Source: Phallusia mammillata (Eukaryota; Chordata; Ascidiacea; Phlebobranchia; Ascidiidae). From it: a DNA stretch of 64,000 bases. Made by a program: the position numbers and the translations under genes. Numbering within the stretch: position 1 is the stretch's first letter; every line of letters begins with the position of its first letter. The stretch spans positions 17,618 through 81,617 of the forward strand of contig QLIY01000717.1 in NCBI GenBank assembly GCA_003260075.1. The letters run 5' to 3'. The notes below the pieces were generated by a model. It was given only the letters and a program-made list of their open reading frames with translations. It was not told the origin of the DNA and did no database searches. Shown piece after piece: positions 1-11,686 of this stretch.

Positions 1-309
1 CTAAAACTATTTTGCCAACTATTTTAAACTGCTAAAAACAGATTTCGTGTGACTGGAAAAAAGATTACCAGCCTATTAACTATATGCGGTGCCTGTTTAT
101 CCGCTTATTGTGTGCAAAGAATCCGAAAAAACAGGCACAGTAATCGTCACAATACAGATTATGATGTCATAAACAATCAGCTTCGTTTAGCTAAACTTAT
201 GCACCATGTTAGAAACTATTAATCTAAGCATTTTAGGTGGCTTTAAATGGTATATATATAATATAAACCTAATTCTTTACACCAGTTATTTTAAAACAAA
301 AACAAGCAA

Positions 310-402
310 GCAATTGGCGGCCGTTGGTGAAATACTATGCGGCCCGATAAGATTTAGAACTTTTGAATGCGGCCCTTGCACTGAAAAGTTTGCCCACCCC
401 TG
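310..402. mobile_element. Right end of a hAT-type MITE (left end not seen)
   Basis: The segment ends in TTTGCCCACCCCTG, the reverse complement of a common hAT terminus (CAGGGGTGGGCAAA). Just inside are repeated 'atgcggccc' motifs, which are typical of non-autonomous hAT interiors. No matching left terminus lies upstream, so the copy is truncated or starts before the window. The start given is approximate. There is no coding capacity. Confidence 0.5.
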
Positions 403-968
403 TTCTATTTGGAAGAGAATACAGTAAACATCTCGACAGTTCTTTATGTGCCAATAGACAGCGTACAACACAAAATAGCAACAGTTAGGATATCTGACCT
501 GACTAGTTAGTGACAATCTATATCGTTGTTTTATACTTTACTCGAATATCTATGGCCAAAAATCAGATTATTTATTCCTGAAAAATATTTTAATCAAATA
601 AAGAACATTATTGTTATTTTACAGCACCAAACTTTATGATGAAAATACGAAAGGTAAAAATTTTGTGAACTCTGATTTAGGGACTTGAGTTGCCACCATT
701 TACAATCTTTTTTTAAAAAAAATGGAGAAGCACAAGTTTGTGGCATTATACCGAGCTGTCTACCTTCAATAAACAAAGAAAATCTTTTGAAATGTGAAAG
801 CTTTAAAACAAAGGGCAAGCCTTTTCAACGTACCGTCGCAGTTAATTTCATCTGTATCGCAATCTGAAAAAGAATCACATCGACTGCTTAACGGGAGGCA
901 TGCATTGTCCCCACATTGGAACTGGTGGTTCGCGCAGCTTTGGCCACTACCTGTTAATCAAAATAGAA
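403..968. other. Unassigned AT-rich spacer
   Basis: I see no gene, RNA or repeat structure I can name here. The short open frames are typical of chance frames in AT-rich DNA. Confidence 0.4.
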
Positions 969-1382
969 GTTTCGGTTGGCCGAAACATTTCGGCCGAATC
1001 CGCTGTTTTCCAATGTTTCGGTTTCGGCCCGAACTTTTTTAAAAATTCGGCCGAAACCTAACTTTCTTATTGCATTGAATTTAGGCCTTAAATTTCATTT
1101 TCTCCAAAACGAAACATCAGGAACTAACTATTTGTTGTATCTATAAAATACGAGCCACGTTGTCTGCAAAATATTAGATGTTTACTAAAGCTTATACATT
1201 GTGAAAGTGATTTTAGTTTGTCAAAATTGAGTTCTCTCGCATCAACAACGCAAGGTTTAGTTGAAAACATCCATAAGAAACGGGATTTTAGATTCGGCCT
1301 GATTCGGCCGAAATTATTCGGCCTCATGGCCGAATATTCGGTTTCGGGCCGAACCTTTTTAGTCGGGTTCGGTGCATCACTA
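969..1382. mobile_element. Degenerate palindromic MITE rich in CGGCCGAA motifs
   Basis: Two clusters of 'ttcggccgaa' and 'tttcgg(g)ccgaac' in opposite orientation (969-1060 and 1290-1370) flank an AT-rich centre. The right end reads GTTCGGTGCATCACTA, resembling hAT-type MITE termini. The left terminus has decayed and no target-site duplication is visible. A related remnant lies near 62480-62560. Confidence 0.45.
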
Positions 1383-2199
1383 ATAATAATGTCATGGCTG
1401 TGGTTAAAAAACTGAACCGAAAACCTCTTAACAAAAGAGTTAATTAGTAAGCATCCACAAATTGATGCTCTATTTTAGGAACCTAACAGATAAGTTGACC
1501 CAATCAAACATTGAATTGGATTATGCTAGAATGCACGGTTTTAAATATTCTGAGAAAATATATTAAAGCCAGTATTTGGGTGCCTTCTGTTGGTTTCAGT
1601 TAACCTGACAATGACAAAAAAATTTTGAAAGGTAGTGATGCTTTACACGCAATTACTGGCTTTGCTTTTTTGCTCAGAACACTTTAATACCGATGTCATA
1701 CTACAACACGCATTTGAAAAATCTCCAGCCTCGCAGGTATATCTTCCTACATATACACTATGATATATCGCACACCTTACTGTAGAAGTACATAGCACTA
1801 AGAGGGCTTGATCCAATTAAACGTTACAACACGGAAACCGACTCAGGAAATCACATTAGGGTTGTAAAGCAAATGTTGAGTGATATTAGCTGATCTGATC
1901 ATGCCGCGATGTTAAAACAGTCCTTCTAACTTTAAATTACCATAAATTCACGTATTACTACTTACGAACCATAAGATTTTTAAAACTTTCATTTGAGGCT
2001 ACATGTGGAATAATACAAACGAATGCCTTAACAGTTTTATCCAAACTTTCATAAAAAATATAAAAAAATGAATAAATAAGCTAAATTAATTAAAAGTAAG
2101 TGACACGTATAAAAACCAGTGTTTCAAACAATAATCAGGAATTGCAAATGTGTTTTATTTAAGTCCTGATAAAAATCATAACAGGTGAATTGCAAATAC
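1383..2199. other. Unassigned AT-rich spacer
   Basis: No coding region, RNA gene or clear repeat is recognisable in this stretch. Confidence 0.4.
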
Positions 2200-2582
2200 A
2201 TCGGTTGATGCTGCGCAACTTAAATGCAAATGAAATCGCAGCAGCTAGCAAAACAGGAAACGGTTGTTGAACGCGGTATTGAGTATGGTTAAAAGCTGTG
2301 CATACTGGCAACCAATTGTTGCCAAGCGCGCAACAGTTAATATACAATCCAATGCTTCACAATGCATAGCAACGAAACGCACTGATTGTGTTTTACATTC
2401 AATTTATCGTCAATCTTGGGTTTATTGCAAGTCCTTTTGAATATAAATCCTGGTATATTGATTCTGGGAATCATTCCCTGTTCTGTTGCCATTGTTGCAA
2501 CGATTTCCACCTCCCATAGTAATATCACACGTTTTGGGAAATCTTTATTTCCAGGTTAAAATCAGTTGTCAGTTTTAAAAAA

Positions 2583-2618
2583 ACAAATATATTTCGCTAA
2601 AATAAGCATCTTCAGTGT
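2583..2618 (-). ncRNA. Candidate minimal type I hammerhead ribozyme (left arm)
   Basis: On the minus strand the order is ACA (stem I), CTGAAGA (core, position 7 free), GCT...AGC (stem II), GAAA (core), TATATT (two-bp stem III plus cleavage site ATT), then TGT closing stem I. It is the exact inverted partner of the motif at 2828-2863. PLE hammerheads have such very short palindromic stem III elements and are thought to act as dimers. Activity is not shown by sequence alone. Confidence 0.6.
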
Positions 2619-2827
2619 CTACAGAGAGCAATAAAAGGGATTAAAATTAGAAAAAGCCAACGGTTCGCCTCTTACGTTTTACTGTTTTTATCTTCCTTGT
2701 GTTTCTTATCTATCACTGCGTGTTTACAGTCGGTTTAGTCTGCTAGGCTTTCAGTTGAGAAAAGATCATGTTTGTAAAGGAACTGTTGGCTTTTTCTAAT
2801 TTTAATCCCTTTTATTGCTCTCTGTAG

Positions 2828-2863
2828 ACACTGAAGATGCTTATTTTAGCGAAATATATTTGT
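2828..2863 (+). ncRNA. Candidate minimal type I hammerhead ribozyme (right arm)
   Basis: Core CTGAAGA lies at 2831-2837 and core GAAA at 2851-2854. Between them GCT/AGC can form stem II. TATATT follows, giving an A-U closed stem III of two pairs and an ATT cleavage triplet. Stem I is ACA (2828-2830) with TGT (2861-2863). All invariant core bases are present. Confidence 0.6.
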
Positions 2864-5300
2864 TTTTTAAAAACTGACAACTGATTTTAACCTGGAAATA
2901 AAGATTTCCCAAAACGTGTAATAGTCCTTTTGAATGTATATTAGTTTGGTGCTGATATTGGCAAACATTGTGTTGGCATTGGTGTTAAAAATACAAATTG
3001 TTTCTTATATTTTAGCAACTTAGCTAATTTGCAACAAAACATAGATATTCTGCGTTGCAGATAACCCAATTTGCCACAAGTTAGCTATCCTGCAAGGTTT
3101 TAGTTAATTGTTTTCAAAGCGGTCTAAAAGCGTCTTCCAGGTTTAACTGGGGAAATGAAAACATTTTGGGAAAATTATTTTGTATAGTTGTGAAATGTTA
3201 TGATGACAAAACGTTTTGACAGAACACTCGACTTCTATTCTTCAGATATTATGTAATGATTTCGATTCTAAATTTAAAAAAACACCCGCTTTAAGATCAA
3301 GGGTGTTCTTGAAATGTGTTGTAGGGGGGGGGGCTGTATAGTTGTGAAACGTTATGATGACAAAACGTTTTGACAGAACCCTCGACTTCTATTCTTCAGA
3401 TATTAAGTAATGATTTCGATTTTAAATTAAAAAAAAACACCCGCTTTAAGATCAAGGGTGTTCTTGAAATGTGTTGTAATAAAAACGGATTAAATGGATT
3501 GTCAGTGACTTTACAGAGGAATTTGTGCCGGATACGTTACAACTTGCATGCAAACTAACTCGAAACATCTAGTAAAACAGGAAATAACAGTTGCTCATTG
3601 TGCTCTAACCTGAGGAGACTGGCAACTAATTGCTACCAATCGCGCAACAGTTAACATACAATGGGGGGGGGGATGCCGGATACGTTACAACTTGCATGCA
3701 AACTAACTCGAAACAGCTAGCAAAACAGGAAATAACGGTTGCTCATTGTGCTCTAACCTGATGAGACTGGCAACTAATTGCTACCAATCGCGCAACAGTT
3801 AACATACAATCCAATATTTCTATAGGAACGAAAAACAGCGATGGATTTTTACATTCAATTTATTGTAAATCTGGCGTTTATTGTAAGTCCTTATATGAGA
3901 ATATTAGTTTATAGTCCACTAAAAGCTGGTTTTGGCAAAAACGATGTTGGCATTGGTGTTAGAAATCCAATTCGTTTTTTACGTAGCAGATTTTGGGGGG
4001 GGGGTTTTGACAAAAACGATGTTGGCATTGGTGTTAGAAATCCAATTCCTTTTTTACATAGCAGATTTTCCAGCTGATACAATGTAGACTGAAATCAAGC
4101 GTTTTATTCTTAACCTCGCAAATTCTTACTTTTTGTAGAAATTGGAATAATCGGAGTTCTCTCGGTTTGTTCATGTTGTTAGTCTTACAAGATATGGATC
4201 AAGTATGTGCTCAGGTTGCATTTAATCAACCCGTGCTTAACTCTGAATCTAAAGCAAAAGAACATCTTACCATGGTGAAAAAATGGCTTGTGTAAAAATC
4301 GTCATCCCGGTCAGCATCTAAGAGTCATCTGTCTGAATAAGCTGTGTACAATTTCGGAGCAAGAAACAAGATATCAGAGTGATGGAGATTCCTGATAGAT
4401 TTCTGAAACAAACCGACTATTAATTACAACGGCATATTGAAATATACGTTTTTCAAGCCAATAAATCATTTCATTTTGAGAAATGGGCACATGAACCCCG
4501 CGTTTATATTGGGTACATAAAATTCTTGCCTTAATTTGACAGAAACAAACTAAATTAACAAAAACAAGCAAAATAATTTTAATTTGTTTTTTTACATACG
4601 TGACATATCTAGGAATTCGTACAAACTATAAGCAACCTGAATAATAAGTTTTTTTCTTTTTTGTGAGTTTTATAAGTTAACGATAATGGCTTTTACACGT
4701 AAGCAAACTTCTGTGTTATTTAGAAAGTTGCTTCCAGGTTTAACTGGGGAAAGAATGTTTATGGGGAAAACTGGTTTCACAAGTTGTGAAAAGTGATGAT
4801 GACTAAAAGGTTCTTGGCAGAACACTCGACTTCTATTCCACATTTATAAAGTAATAATTTCGATTCTAATTTTTTTTTAAAACACCCGTTCTACGATTAA
4901 AGGTGTTCTTGAAATGTGTAGTAATAAAAACGTAACGGACTAAAAGAATTGCCAGTGACTTTACTGTCGGAGTATTTATGCCGGATACGTTACAACTTAA
5001 CAGGAAACAACGGTTGCTCAATGTGGTTGGCTGTAACCTGAGGAGACTGACAACTAATTGCTGCCAACAGTTAACATACAATCCAATCCTTATATAGCAA
5101 CGAAAAACCCCGATACTTTAAACTTATCGTCATCTGATGTTCAATATTATTCCATAAATAAGAATTTGATTCATTGCAAATTTCGCAGCTGATACAATGG
5201 AGACTGGAACCAAGCATTTTATTACTAACCTCTTTGATTGTTACTTTCGGTTGGAATTTATATGAACGGAAGTTTCTCGTTTGGCTCATATTGCTCGTCT

Positions 5301-5535
5301 TTCAAGACGTGGATCCAGTTTGTAATCCATCTGTTGCATCCAATCAACCTGTGCTTCATTCCAAAGGAGGAGTCACCAAACTACAAATTACGGCCCGCGA
5401 GGTCATTTCATCCTGTCCCCAGGTGAAAGCAAAAAGCTTGTAGAGGCGTGCTAATTAAGTTAATCATCAAAAGTCCCGCATCGCATATACCATATAAGAT
5501 TAACCTGTTCAGGCCCATATGCATCCTAGGGATGA
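5301..5535. other. Unassigned spacer
   Basis: This includes a variant of a short phrase also present near 4195-4260 (part of the diverged tandem block). No gene is recognised. Confidence 0.35.
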
Positions 5536-5860
5536 CTTTGATTTTGTCCCGTTTGACTAACGATTGACTTTGTTGTTTACTTGTGATGGAACGAAGGGGC
5601 ATTGTGTCCTTTTTTTCGTCCTTATCTGTGTTTTTTGCCCCGCGCAACAGATTGTGCGCTTTTTACGCTTTTGCTGCTGTGTGTTTTGACTATGTTATCA
5701 GTTGGCCCAATTCAAACCTACTGTAAGCAGGTTTTTACTCGTCTTGTTCGTACTATACGGTTTAACTTGCGTACGATTCTTTAGCGCTGTTTGTTTTTAG
5801 TTACTGATGATGCCTATTATAATAGGTGAAATATATATATATGTAAACATAAAAAAAACG
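5536..5860 (+). mobile_element. Penelope-like element 3' terminal remnant
   Basis: A T-rich region leads into CTGATGA at 5804-5810 and a GCCTAT...ATAGGT hairpin, then GAAA at 5828-5831 and an (AT)n run. The same arrangement ends the PLE at 41.7-42.06 kb. No reverse transcriptase or endonuclease sequence remains attached. Confidence 0.55.
5801..5845 (+). ncRNA. Hammerhead-like motif, probably degenerate
   Basis: The core CTGATGA and GAAA are intact. Stem II is strong (six pairs, GCCTAT with ATAGGT, one G-U). Stem I is weak: only UUA with UAA is plausible, and that register places G at the cleavage position, which is not permitted. I therefore treat it as a decayed copy. Confidence 0.4.
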
Positions 5861-6261
5861 GTTTAAGACTTCAGACTTGTAAAAGTTTTCAGTCAGGTAT
5901 TGTCCCATAGGAAGATTTTTATGTCAACATAATTTTACAATTTAACAGTCGCCCAATCAAACTTTAAGATTGTAAAAAATTAAAAACATGCCCTTTTGCG
6001 GCCTCGTGAAAATTGTTTCGCGTGCCCCAGTTTGGTAGAGGCTAAGTTATTGCTTGTACCTTCCGCTTCATTTTCAAATTATCCAGCCCGCGACCACCCA
6101 TAACTTGTGACCACTGTTCTAAAGTATTAGAACATCTTACCTTCGCAAAGAAATAACTGGTGTAAAAGTTGTCATCCAGGTTCGCATCTACAAATCACTG
6201 TTCGATGTTGGCTGCGAGACATCTTTCAGTGAAGAGAAAGAACGCAAGATAGGTTGTCGAA

Positions 6262-6405
6262 TTTCATAATAATAACCACAACGAAATCAACCTAAAAACA
6301 AAGTTTATTAAGTTGAATATAGTGCCCAACCCTACGTCAGTCTCACTTATTATTTTAAATTACTGCGCTCTTTACGCCATCTATCGGTATTTAGCAAATA
6401 ATTTC
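6262..6405 (+). repeat. SINE 3' half, plus orientation
   Basis: The phrase order 'caacctaaaaac', 'cagtctc', 'actgcgctcttt', 'cggtatttagcaaa' matches the tail of the tRNA-derived SINE at 19.06-19.38 kb. The tRNA-like head is missing. A second half in the opposite orientation follows the 70-G run. Confidence 0.6.
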
Positions 6406-6471
6406 TAGTGTGAGTTCTTTGTTAGTAGTTATACATCATACGGCAGAGCTACTATCACAAGAATTCGTAGT

Positions 6472-6473
<2 letters not shown>

Positions 6474-6543
<70 letters not shown>
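6474..6543. other. 70-nt poly-G run, probable assembly gap
   Basis: An uninterrupted G run lies between two inverted SINE halves. The window has many 10-G runs acting as contig joins, so this is most likely a longer gap encoded as G and not real sequence. The proline- or glycine-rich frame across it is not a gene. Confidence 0.7.
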
Positions 6544-6545
<2 letters not shown>

Positions 6546-6690
6546 GCTAAGTACCGATAGATGGCGCAAAGAGCGCATTTATTTGAAACTAGGATAGATT
6601 TGCGGAACAAATTTAACATAAAGTACAAAGTTTTTAGGTTGATTTTACTGTTATTGCTATTATGAAACCTCAGACCAACAATAATGGCCC
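6544..6690 (-). repeat. SINE 3' half, minus orientation
   Basis: Read on the minus strand this repeats the tail motifs of the unit at 6262-6405 (agreement across 'caacctaaaaac', 'gcgctcttt' and 'tatcggtact'). It may be a separate minus-strand SINE whose head fell into the gap. Confidence 0.55.
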
Positions 6691-6859
6691 TAACCGGTAA
6701 TATTTTTTGGCAAAATTGCATTTAAAATATTTAAGTTCGATACCTCCTGGAAATTAGCAAATCTGGTTATATTCTGAATTCTTACGTTAGTAGCTCAACC
6801 AAAACATACTGTAGTACGTAAAATTGTTTTTCTCAGTTACCAGCAATAGTTCCCTACCT

Positions 6860-8371
6860 GATTTTTTTTATCTTAAGGCTGCGTTGAGTTTGACTTGGTA
6901 TCATGTTATGCGACATTCATCGAGTTTTTTTGCTGTCATTTATCTAAGTTTGATTCAACATGCCCAAGCCCGTTAATTGTTAGCAAGCTTAGGTCATAGA
7001 AATGTTTACCTATAATAAGAAAACTGTAATAGTAAGGACTTGAGATTTGTAAACGGTTTAGGCCAATTTGGGTTGTGGTTAGGGTTTGTAATGAAAAAAA
7101 TATTATCATAACTTGATCCCAAATAAGCAAAACAATTTAGTTTATAATACCACCGCTTCAAATTCGTGCCTAGTTAGAACTTGATTATTTGCCCAGCAAA
7201 CCAAAACAGGCTTGATCCAAGAAATGAGAAAAGCAGCAGTAGAAATATGCTGGTAAATAGGAAACGAACAAAAGCATGCCCTCTTGTTTAACATGTCCAA
7301 AGGTACTAATTAATGATTGCCACAAACGTATTATGTATTTTGATGATATTGCGTATTAAATTACCTGCTACATCACGCTGCCGTTTGTCACTTGCCAAGT
7401 CCACACAAAACTTGAAGCAGCAGATTTGCAAAAACTCTGAGATGCAATATGTTCCTTCAATTGTCATATTTTATAAAATTCTAATTTATCTTTAAAAAAG
7501 CATCCTAAGATCTAAACAAACCAATGAAAGTTTACAAAGCGAGTTTGTTTTACTAAACCTGCCTTTTAGTACTATACGCCTCAACAGTGAACCCTAATTT
7601 TATAACTACAGACGCTTGCACGTTATCGCACTATACAGGAAACAGTTGTAATTTAAAACCAAAGCTCCCAGCCATGGAAGGCTTTAATGCTACTTAGCAT
7701 CAATTGTATCGCCTTTACAACTTTGCACTATTTTACTGAAGTCTTGGTGAGGCAATGTGGTACGACACGTGCCGTCTTTTGACATTTGGTACGGTACGGT
7801 GATACGGTACGATACGGTACGGTACGCTCTCAGTAACGAGGTACGTGGTACGGTCAACGCAATACGTACCGTACCGCACTGCCATCCTTGATTTGAGACC
7901 TATTGACAAAAGTTTTTTGACTAATTTGGTTTTGGCCTTTATAATGTGTTGTTAGTTATCAACCGTAACAACTGCTCCTATGGAAAATCTGACCATTAAG
8001 AGTGGGATAACTCGAATAAAACATGCTGTTACTTCAAAATCAATTTTGCGTATGACTAGGCCCATGCGCCATACGACACGTTTGCTATTTGCTAAATCTT
8101 TTCGGTGAATCCAATCACGAAAGCACAACAACAATCTTTTTGTCTCTTTTTGCGCACTCAAAATGATTTAAATGCTGTCAATGCTAAACTTCAGTATGTC
8201 GCGATAAACAAGATTATTTGCCCGATTGCTGCGCTGTTATTTAACGTTTAGATAGAGACGGAGAATGTCCTATCTGACTCAAAAATAAAGAACTCTGAAG
8301 ACCTGACTGGTAACAACTAGAAAGTGAAACAATTAAGTGAGTGAGTAAGTGAGTCAGTTAGTCAGTGAGCC
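6860..8371. repeat. Tandem unit 1 of 1,511 bp
   Basis: This is the first of three head-to-tail units. It begins at the T-run before 'atcttaaggctgcg' and ends in a degenerate GTGA/GTCA tetranucleotide tract. It contains a small GTACGG-rich MITE (7753-7881) and no recognisable gene. The short open frames repeat identically in every unit, as expected for recent copies. It differs from the next unit by a T-run length at its start. Confidence 0.85.
7753..7881. mobile_element. Small GTACGG-rich MITE inside tandem unit
   Basis: The termini CAATGTGGTACG and CGTACCGCACTG are imperfect inverted repeats around a GTACGG-rich interior. I see no target-site duplication. Identical copies occur at 9264-9392 and 10775-10903, so the MITE predates amplification of the 1,511-bp unit. 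Confidence 0.5.
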
Positions 8372-9882
8372 GATTTTTTTATCTTAAGGCTGCGTTGAGT
8401 TTGACTTGGTATCATGTTATGCGACATTCATCGAGTTTTTTTGCTGTCATTTATCTAAGTTTGATTCAACATGCCCAAGCCCGTTAATTGTTAGCAAGCT
8501 TAGGTCATAGAAATGTTTACCTATAATAAGAAAACTGTAATAGTAAGGACTTGAGATTTGTAAACGGTTTAGGCCAATTTGGGTTGTGGTTAGGGTTTGT
8601 AATGAAAAAAATATTATCATAACTTGATCCCAAATAAGCAAAACAATTTAGTTTATAATACCACCGCTTCAAATTCGTGCCTAGTTAGAACTTGATTATT
8701 TGCCCAGCAAACCAAAACAGGCTTGATCCAAGAAATGAGAAAAGCAGCAGTAGAAATATGCTGGTAAATAGGAAACGAACAAAAGCATGCCCTCTTGTTT
8801 AACATGTCCAAAGGTACTAATTAATGATTGCCACAAACGTATTATGTATTTTGATGATATTGCGTATTAAATTACCTGCTACATCACGCTGCCGTTTGTC
8901 ACTTGCCAAGTCCACACAAAACTTGAAGCAGCAGATTTGCAAAAACTCTGAGATGCAATATGTTCCTTCAATTGTCATATTTTATAAAATTCTAATTTAT
9001 CTTTAAAAAAGCATCCTAAGATCTAAACAAACCAATGAAAGTTTACAAAGCGAGTTTGTTTTACTAAACCTGCCTTTTAGTACTATACGCCTCAACAGTG
9101 AACCCTAATTTTATAACTACAGACGCTTGCACGTTATCGCACTATACAGGAAACAGTTGTAATTTAAAACCAAAGCTCCCAGCCATGGAAGGCTTTAATG
9201 CTACTTAGCATCAATTGTATCGCCTTTACAACTTTGCACTATTTTACTGAAGTCTTGGTGAGGCAATGTGGTACGACACGTGCCGTCTTTTGACATTTGG
9301 TACGGTACGGTGATACGGTACGATACGGTACGGTACGCTCTCAGTAACGAGGTACGTGGTACGGTCAACGCAATACGTACCGTACCGCACTGCCATCCTT
9401 GATTTGAGACCTATTGACAAAAGTTTTTTGACTAATTTGGTTTTGGCCTTTATAATGTGTTGTTAGTTATCAACCGTAACAACTGCTCCTATGGAAAATC
9501 TGACCATTAAGAGTGGGATAACTCGAATAAAACATGCTGTTACTTCAAAATCAATTTTGCGTATGACTAGGCCCATGCGCCATACGACACGTTTGCTATT
9601 TGCTAAATCTTTTCGGTGAATCCAATCACGAAAGCACAACAACAATCTTTTTGTCTCTTTTTGCGCACTCAAAATGATTTAAATGCTGTCAATGCTAAAC
9701 TTCAGTATGTCGCGATAAACAAGATTATTTGCCCGATTGCTGCGCTGTTATTTAACGTTTAGATAGAGACGGAGAATGTCCTATCTGACTCAAAAATAAA
9801 GAACTCTGAAGACCTGACTGGTAACAACTAGAAAGTGAAACAATTAAGTGAGTGAGTAAGTGAGTCAGTTAGTCAGTGAGCC
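8372..9882. repeat. Tandem unit 2 of 1,511 bp
   Basis: Essentially identical to unit 1 over its whole length, including the MITE at 9264-9392 and the terminal GTGA/GTCA tract. The near identity means recent amplification, ongoing homogenisation, or assembly expansion of one copy. Confidence 0.85.
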
Positions 9883-11393
9883 GATTTTTTTATCTTAAGG
9901 CTGCGTTGAGTTTGACTTGGTATCATGTTATGCGACATTCATCGAGTTTTTTTGCTGTCATTTATCTAAGTTTGATTCAACATGCCCAAGCCCGTTAATT
10001 GTTAGCAAGCTTAGGTCATAGAAATGTTTACCTATAATAAGAAAACTGTAATAGTAAGGACTTGAGATTTGTAAACGGTTTAGGCCAATTTGGGTTGTGG
10101 TTAGGGTTTGTAATGAAAAAAATATTATCATAACTTGATCCCAAATAAGCAAAACAATTTAGTTTATAATACCACCGCTTCAAATTCGTGCCTAGTTAGA
10201 ACTTGATTATTTGCCCAGCAAACCAAAACAGGCTTGATCCAAGAAATGAGAAAAGCAGCAGTAGAAATATGCTGGTAAATAGGAAACGAACAAAAGCATG
10301 CCCTCTTGTTTAACATGTCCAAAGGTACTAATTAATGATTGCCACAAACGTATTATGTATTTTGATGATATTGCGTATTAAATTACCTGCTACATCACGC
10401 TGCCGTTTGTCACTTGCCAAGTCCACACAAAACTTGAAGCAGCAGATTTGCAAAAACTCTGAGATGCAATATGTTCCTTCAATTGTCATATTTTATAAAA
10501 TTCTAATTTATCTTTAAAAAAGCATCCTAAGATCTAAACAAACCAATGAAAGTTTACAAAGCGAGTTTGTTTTACTAAACCTGCCTTTTAGTACTATACG
10601 CCTCAACAGTGAACCCTAATTTTATAACTACAGACGCTTGCACGTTATCGCACTATACAGGAAACAGTTGTAATTTAAAACCAAAGCTCCCAGCCATGGA
10701 AGGCTTTAATGCTACTTAGCATCAATTGTATCGCCTTTACAACTTTGCACTATTTTACTGAAGTCTTGGTGAGGCAATGTGGTACGACACGTGCCGTCTT
10801 TTGACATTTGGTACGGTACGGTGATACGGTACGATACGGTACGGTACGCTCTCAGTAACGAGGTACGTGGTACGGTCAACGCAATACGTACCGTACCGCA
10901 CTGCCATCCTTGATTTGAGACCTATTGACAAAAGTTTTTTGACTAATTTGGTTTTGGCCTTTATAATGTGTTGTTAGTTATCAACCGTAACAACTGCTCC
11001 TATGGAAAATCTGACCATTAAGAGTGGGATAACTCGAATAAAACATGCTGTTACTTCAAAATCAATTTTGCGTATGACTAGGCCCATGCGCCATACGACA
11101 CGTTTGCTATTTGCTAAATCTTTTCGGTGAATCCAATCACGAAAGCACAACAACAATCTTTTTGTCTCTTTTTGCGCACTCAAAATGATTTAAATGCTGT
11201 CAATGCTAAACTTCAGTATGTCGCGATAAACAAGATTATTTGCCCGATTGCTGCGCTGTTATTTAACGTTTAGATAGAGACGGAGAATGTCCTATCTGAC
11301 TCAAAAATAAAGAACTCTGAAGACCTGACTGGTAACAACTAGAAAGTAAAACAAGTAAGTGAGTGAGTAAGTGAGTCAGTTAGTCAGTGAGCC
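9883..11393. repeat. Tandem unit 3 of 1,511 bp
   Basis: The third copy carries the MITE at 10775-10903. Its last 50 bp differ slightly from units 1 and 2 ('agtaaaacaagtaagt' against 'agtgaaacaattaagt'). It runs directly into a PLE endonuclease reading frame at about 11394, so the array abuts the PLE. Confidence 0.85.
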
Positions 11394-11396
11394 GAT

Positions 11397-11686
11397 TTTC
11401 GGTTGTTTACAGACTGAAATGTTCCTGTGGAAAAACCTACATAGGAGAAACCAGACGAAACCTTGGAACGCGAGTTCATGAACACCAACAAATCGAAACG
11501 TCCGAGGTGTGTCAACACCTTCAGGCCAACAAAGACCATGTAGTGGACTTTAAAAACCCGGAAGTGCTTGGGACAGCCAGGGACCGCTATCGACTAATGT
11601 TACTGGAATCAATTTTCATTCAACGCTATAAACCGGAATTAAACGTTGATTCTAAGTCGGTTCCTCTGTATTTGTTTAATACCTAA
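11397..11686 (+). pseudogene. Penelope-like element GIY-YIG endonuclease C-terminus (fragment)
   Basis: The frame encodes a GIY-YIG nuclease domain: 'VYRLKCSCGKTYIGETRR' covers the two beta-strand motifs with the C-S-C-G-K insertion typical of PLEs, followed by 'RVHEHQ' and an 'LESIFIQRY' segment with the metal-binding glutamate. PLE proteins carry this domain after the reverse transcriptase and use it to nick target DNA. Here no reverse transcriptase precedes it: the frame begins at the end of the 1,511-bp tandem array, so it is a 5'-truncated copy. It ends at a natural stop, and the following sequence is shared with the second copy at 12388. Confidence 0.75.

Larger units (their letters stand above)
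2443..2922. mobile_element. Foldback PLE-type insertion with inverted hammerhead-bearing arms
   Basis: The insertion is bounded by a 13-bp direct repeat AGTCCTTTTGAAT (2430-2442 and 2923-2935), which is single-copy in the related block near 3884. Inside are inverted arms of about 135 bp, 2527-2663 and 2785-2919, ending in ACACGTTTTGGGAAATC and its complement around a spacer of about 120 bp. Each arm carries a minimal hammerhead motif of the kind found in Penelope-like element terminal repeats. Arms and target duplication are seen directly. Assignment to PLE rests on the ribozyme motif and on its likeness to the 3' end at 42.0 kb. Confidence 0.65.
2200..5300. repeat. Diverged low-copy tandem block, about three copies
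   Basis: A module containing a 'gctagcaaaacaggaaa' motif, a 'ctggcaactaattgctacc' motif and an 'aacagttaacatacaatcc' motif recurs at about 2220-2440 plus 2923-3060, at 3520-4080, and at 4980-5200. The copies are clearly diverged, so this is an old duplication. Three 10-G assembly junctions (3324-3333, 3663-3672, 3995-4004) add further artificial near-copies of 60-145 bp. No gene is recognised. Confidence 0.6.

Noticed and set aside
3181..4069. A CRISPR-like or tandem-repeat array
   Set aside because: The pairs are two-copy overlaps around G10 runs with no regular repeat-spacer pattern, in an animal genome.
6455..6721. Poly-proline or poly-glycine proteins (also 27710-28027, 45770-46006, 45904-46140, 63096-63412)
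   Set aside because: They are translations of homopolymer G or C runs that behave as assembly gaps; flanking residues have no coding character.
7780..7880. GTACGG tract as a telomere-like or regulatory satellite
   Set aside because: It lies between inverted termini of a small MITE and is limited to the tandem unit copies.
6936..11183. Repeated 60-70 residue open frames in the 1,511-bp units
   Set aside because: They repeat only because the DNA repeats. None shows a family signature, codon bias or splice context.
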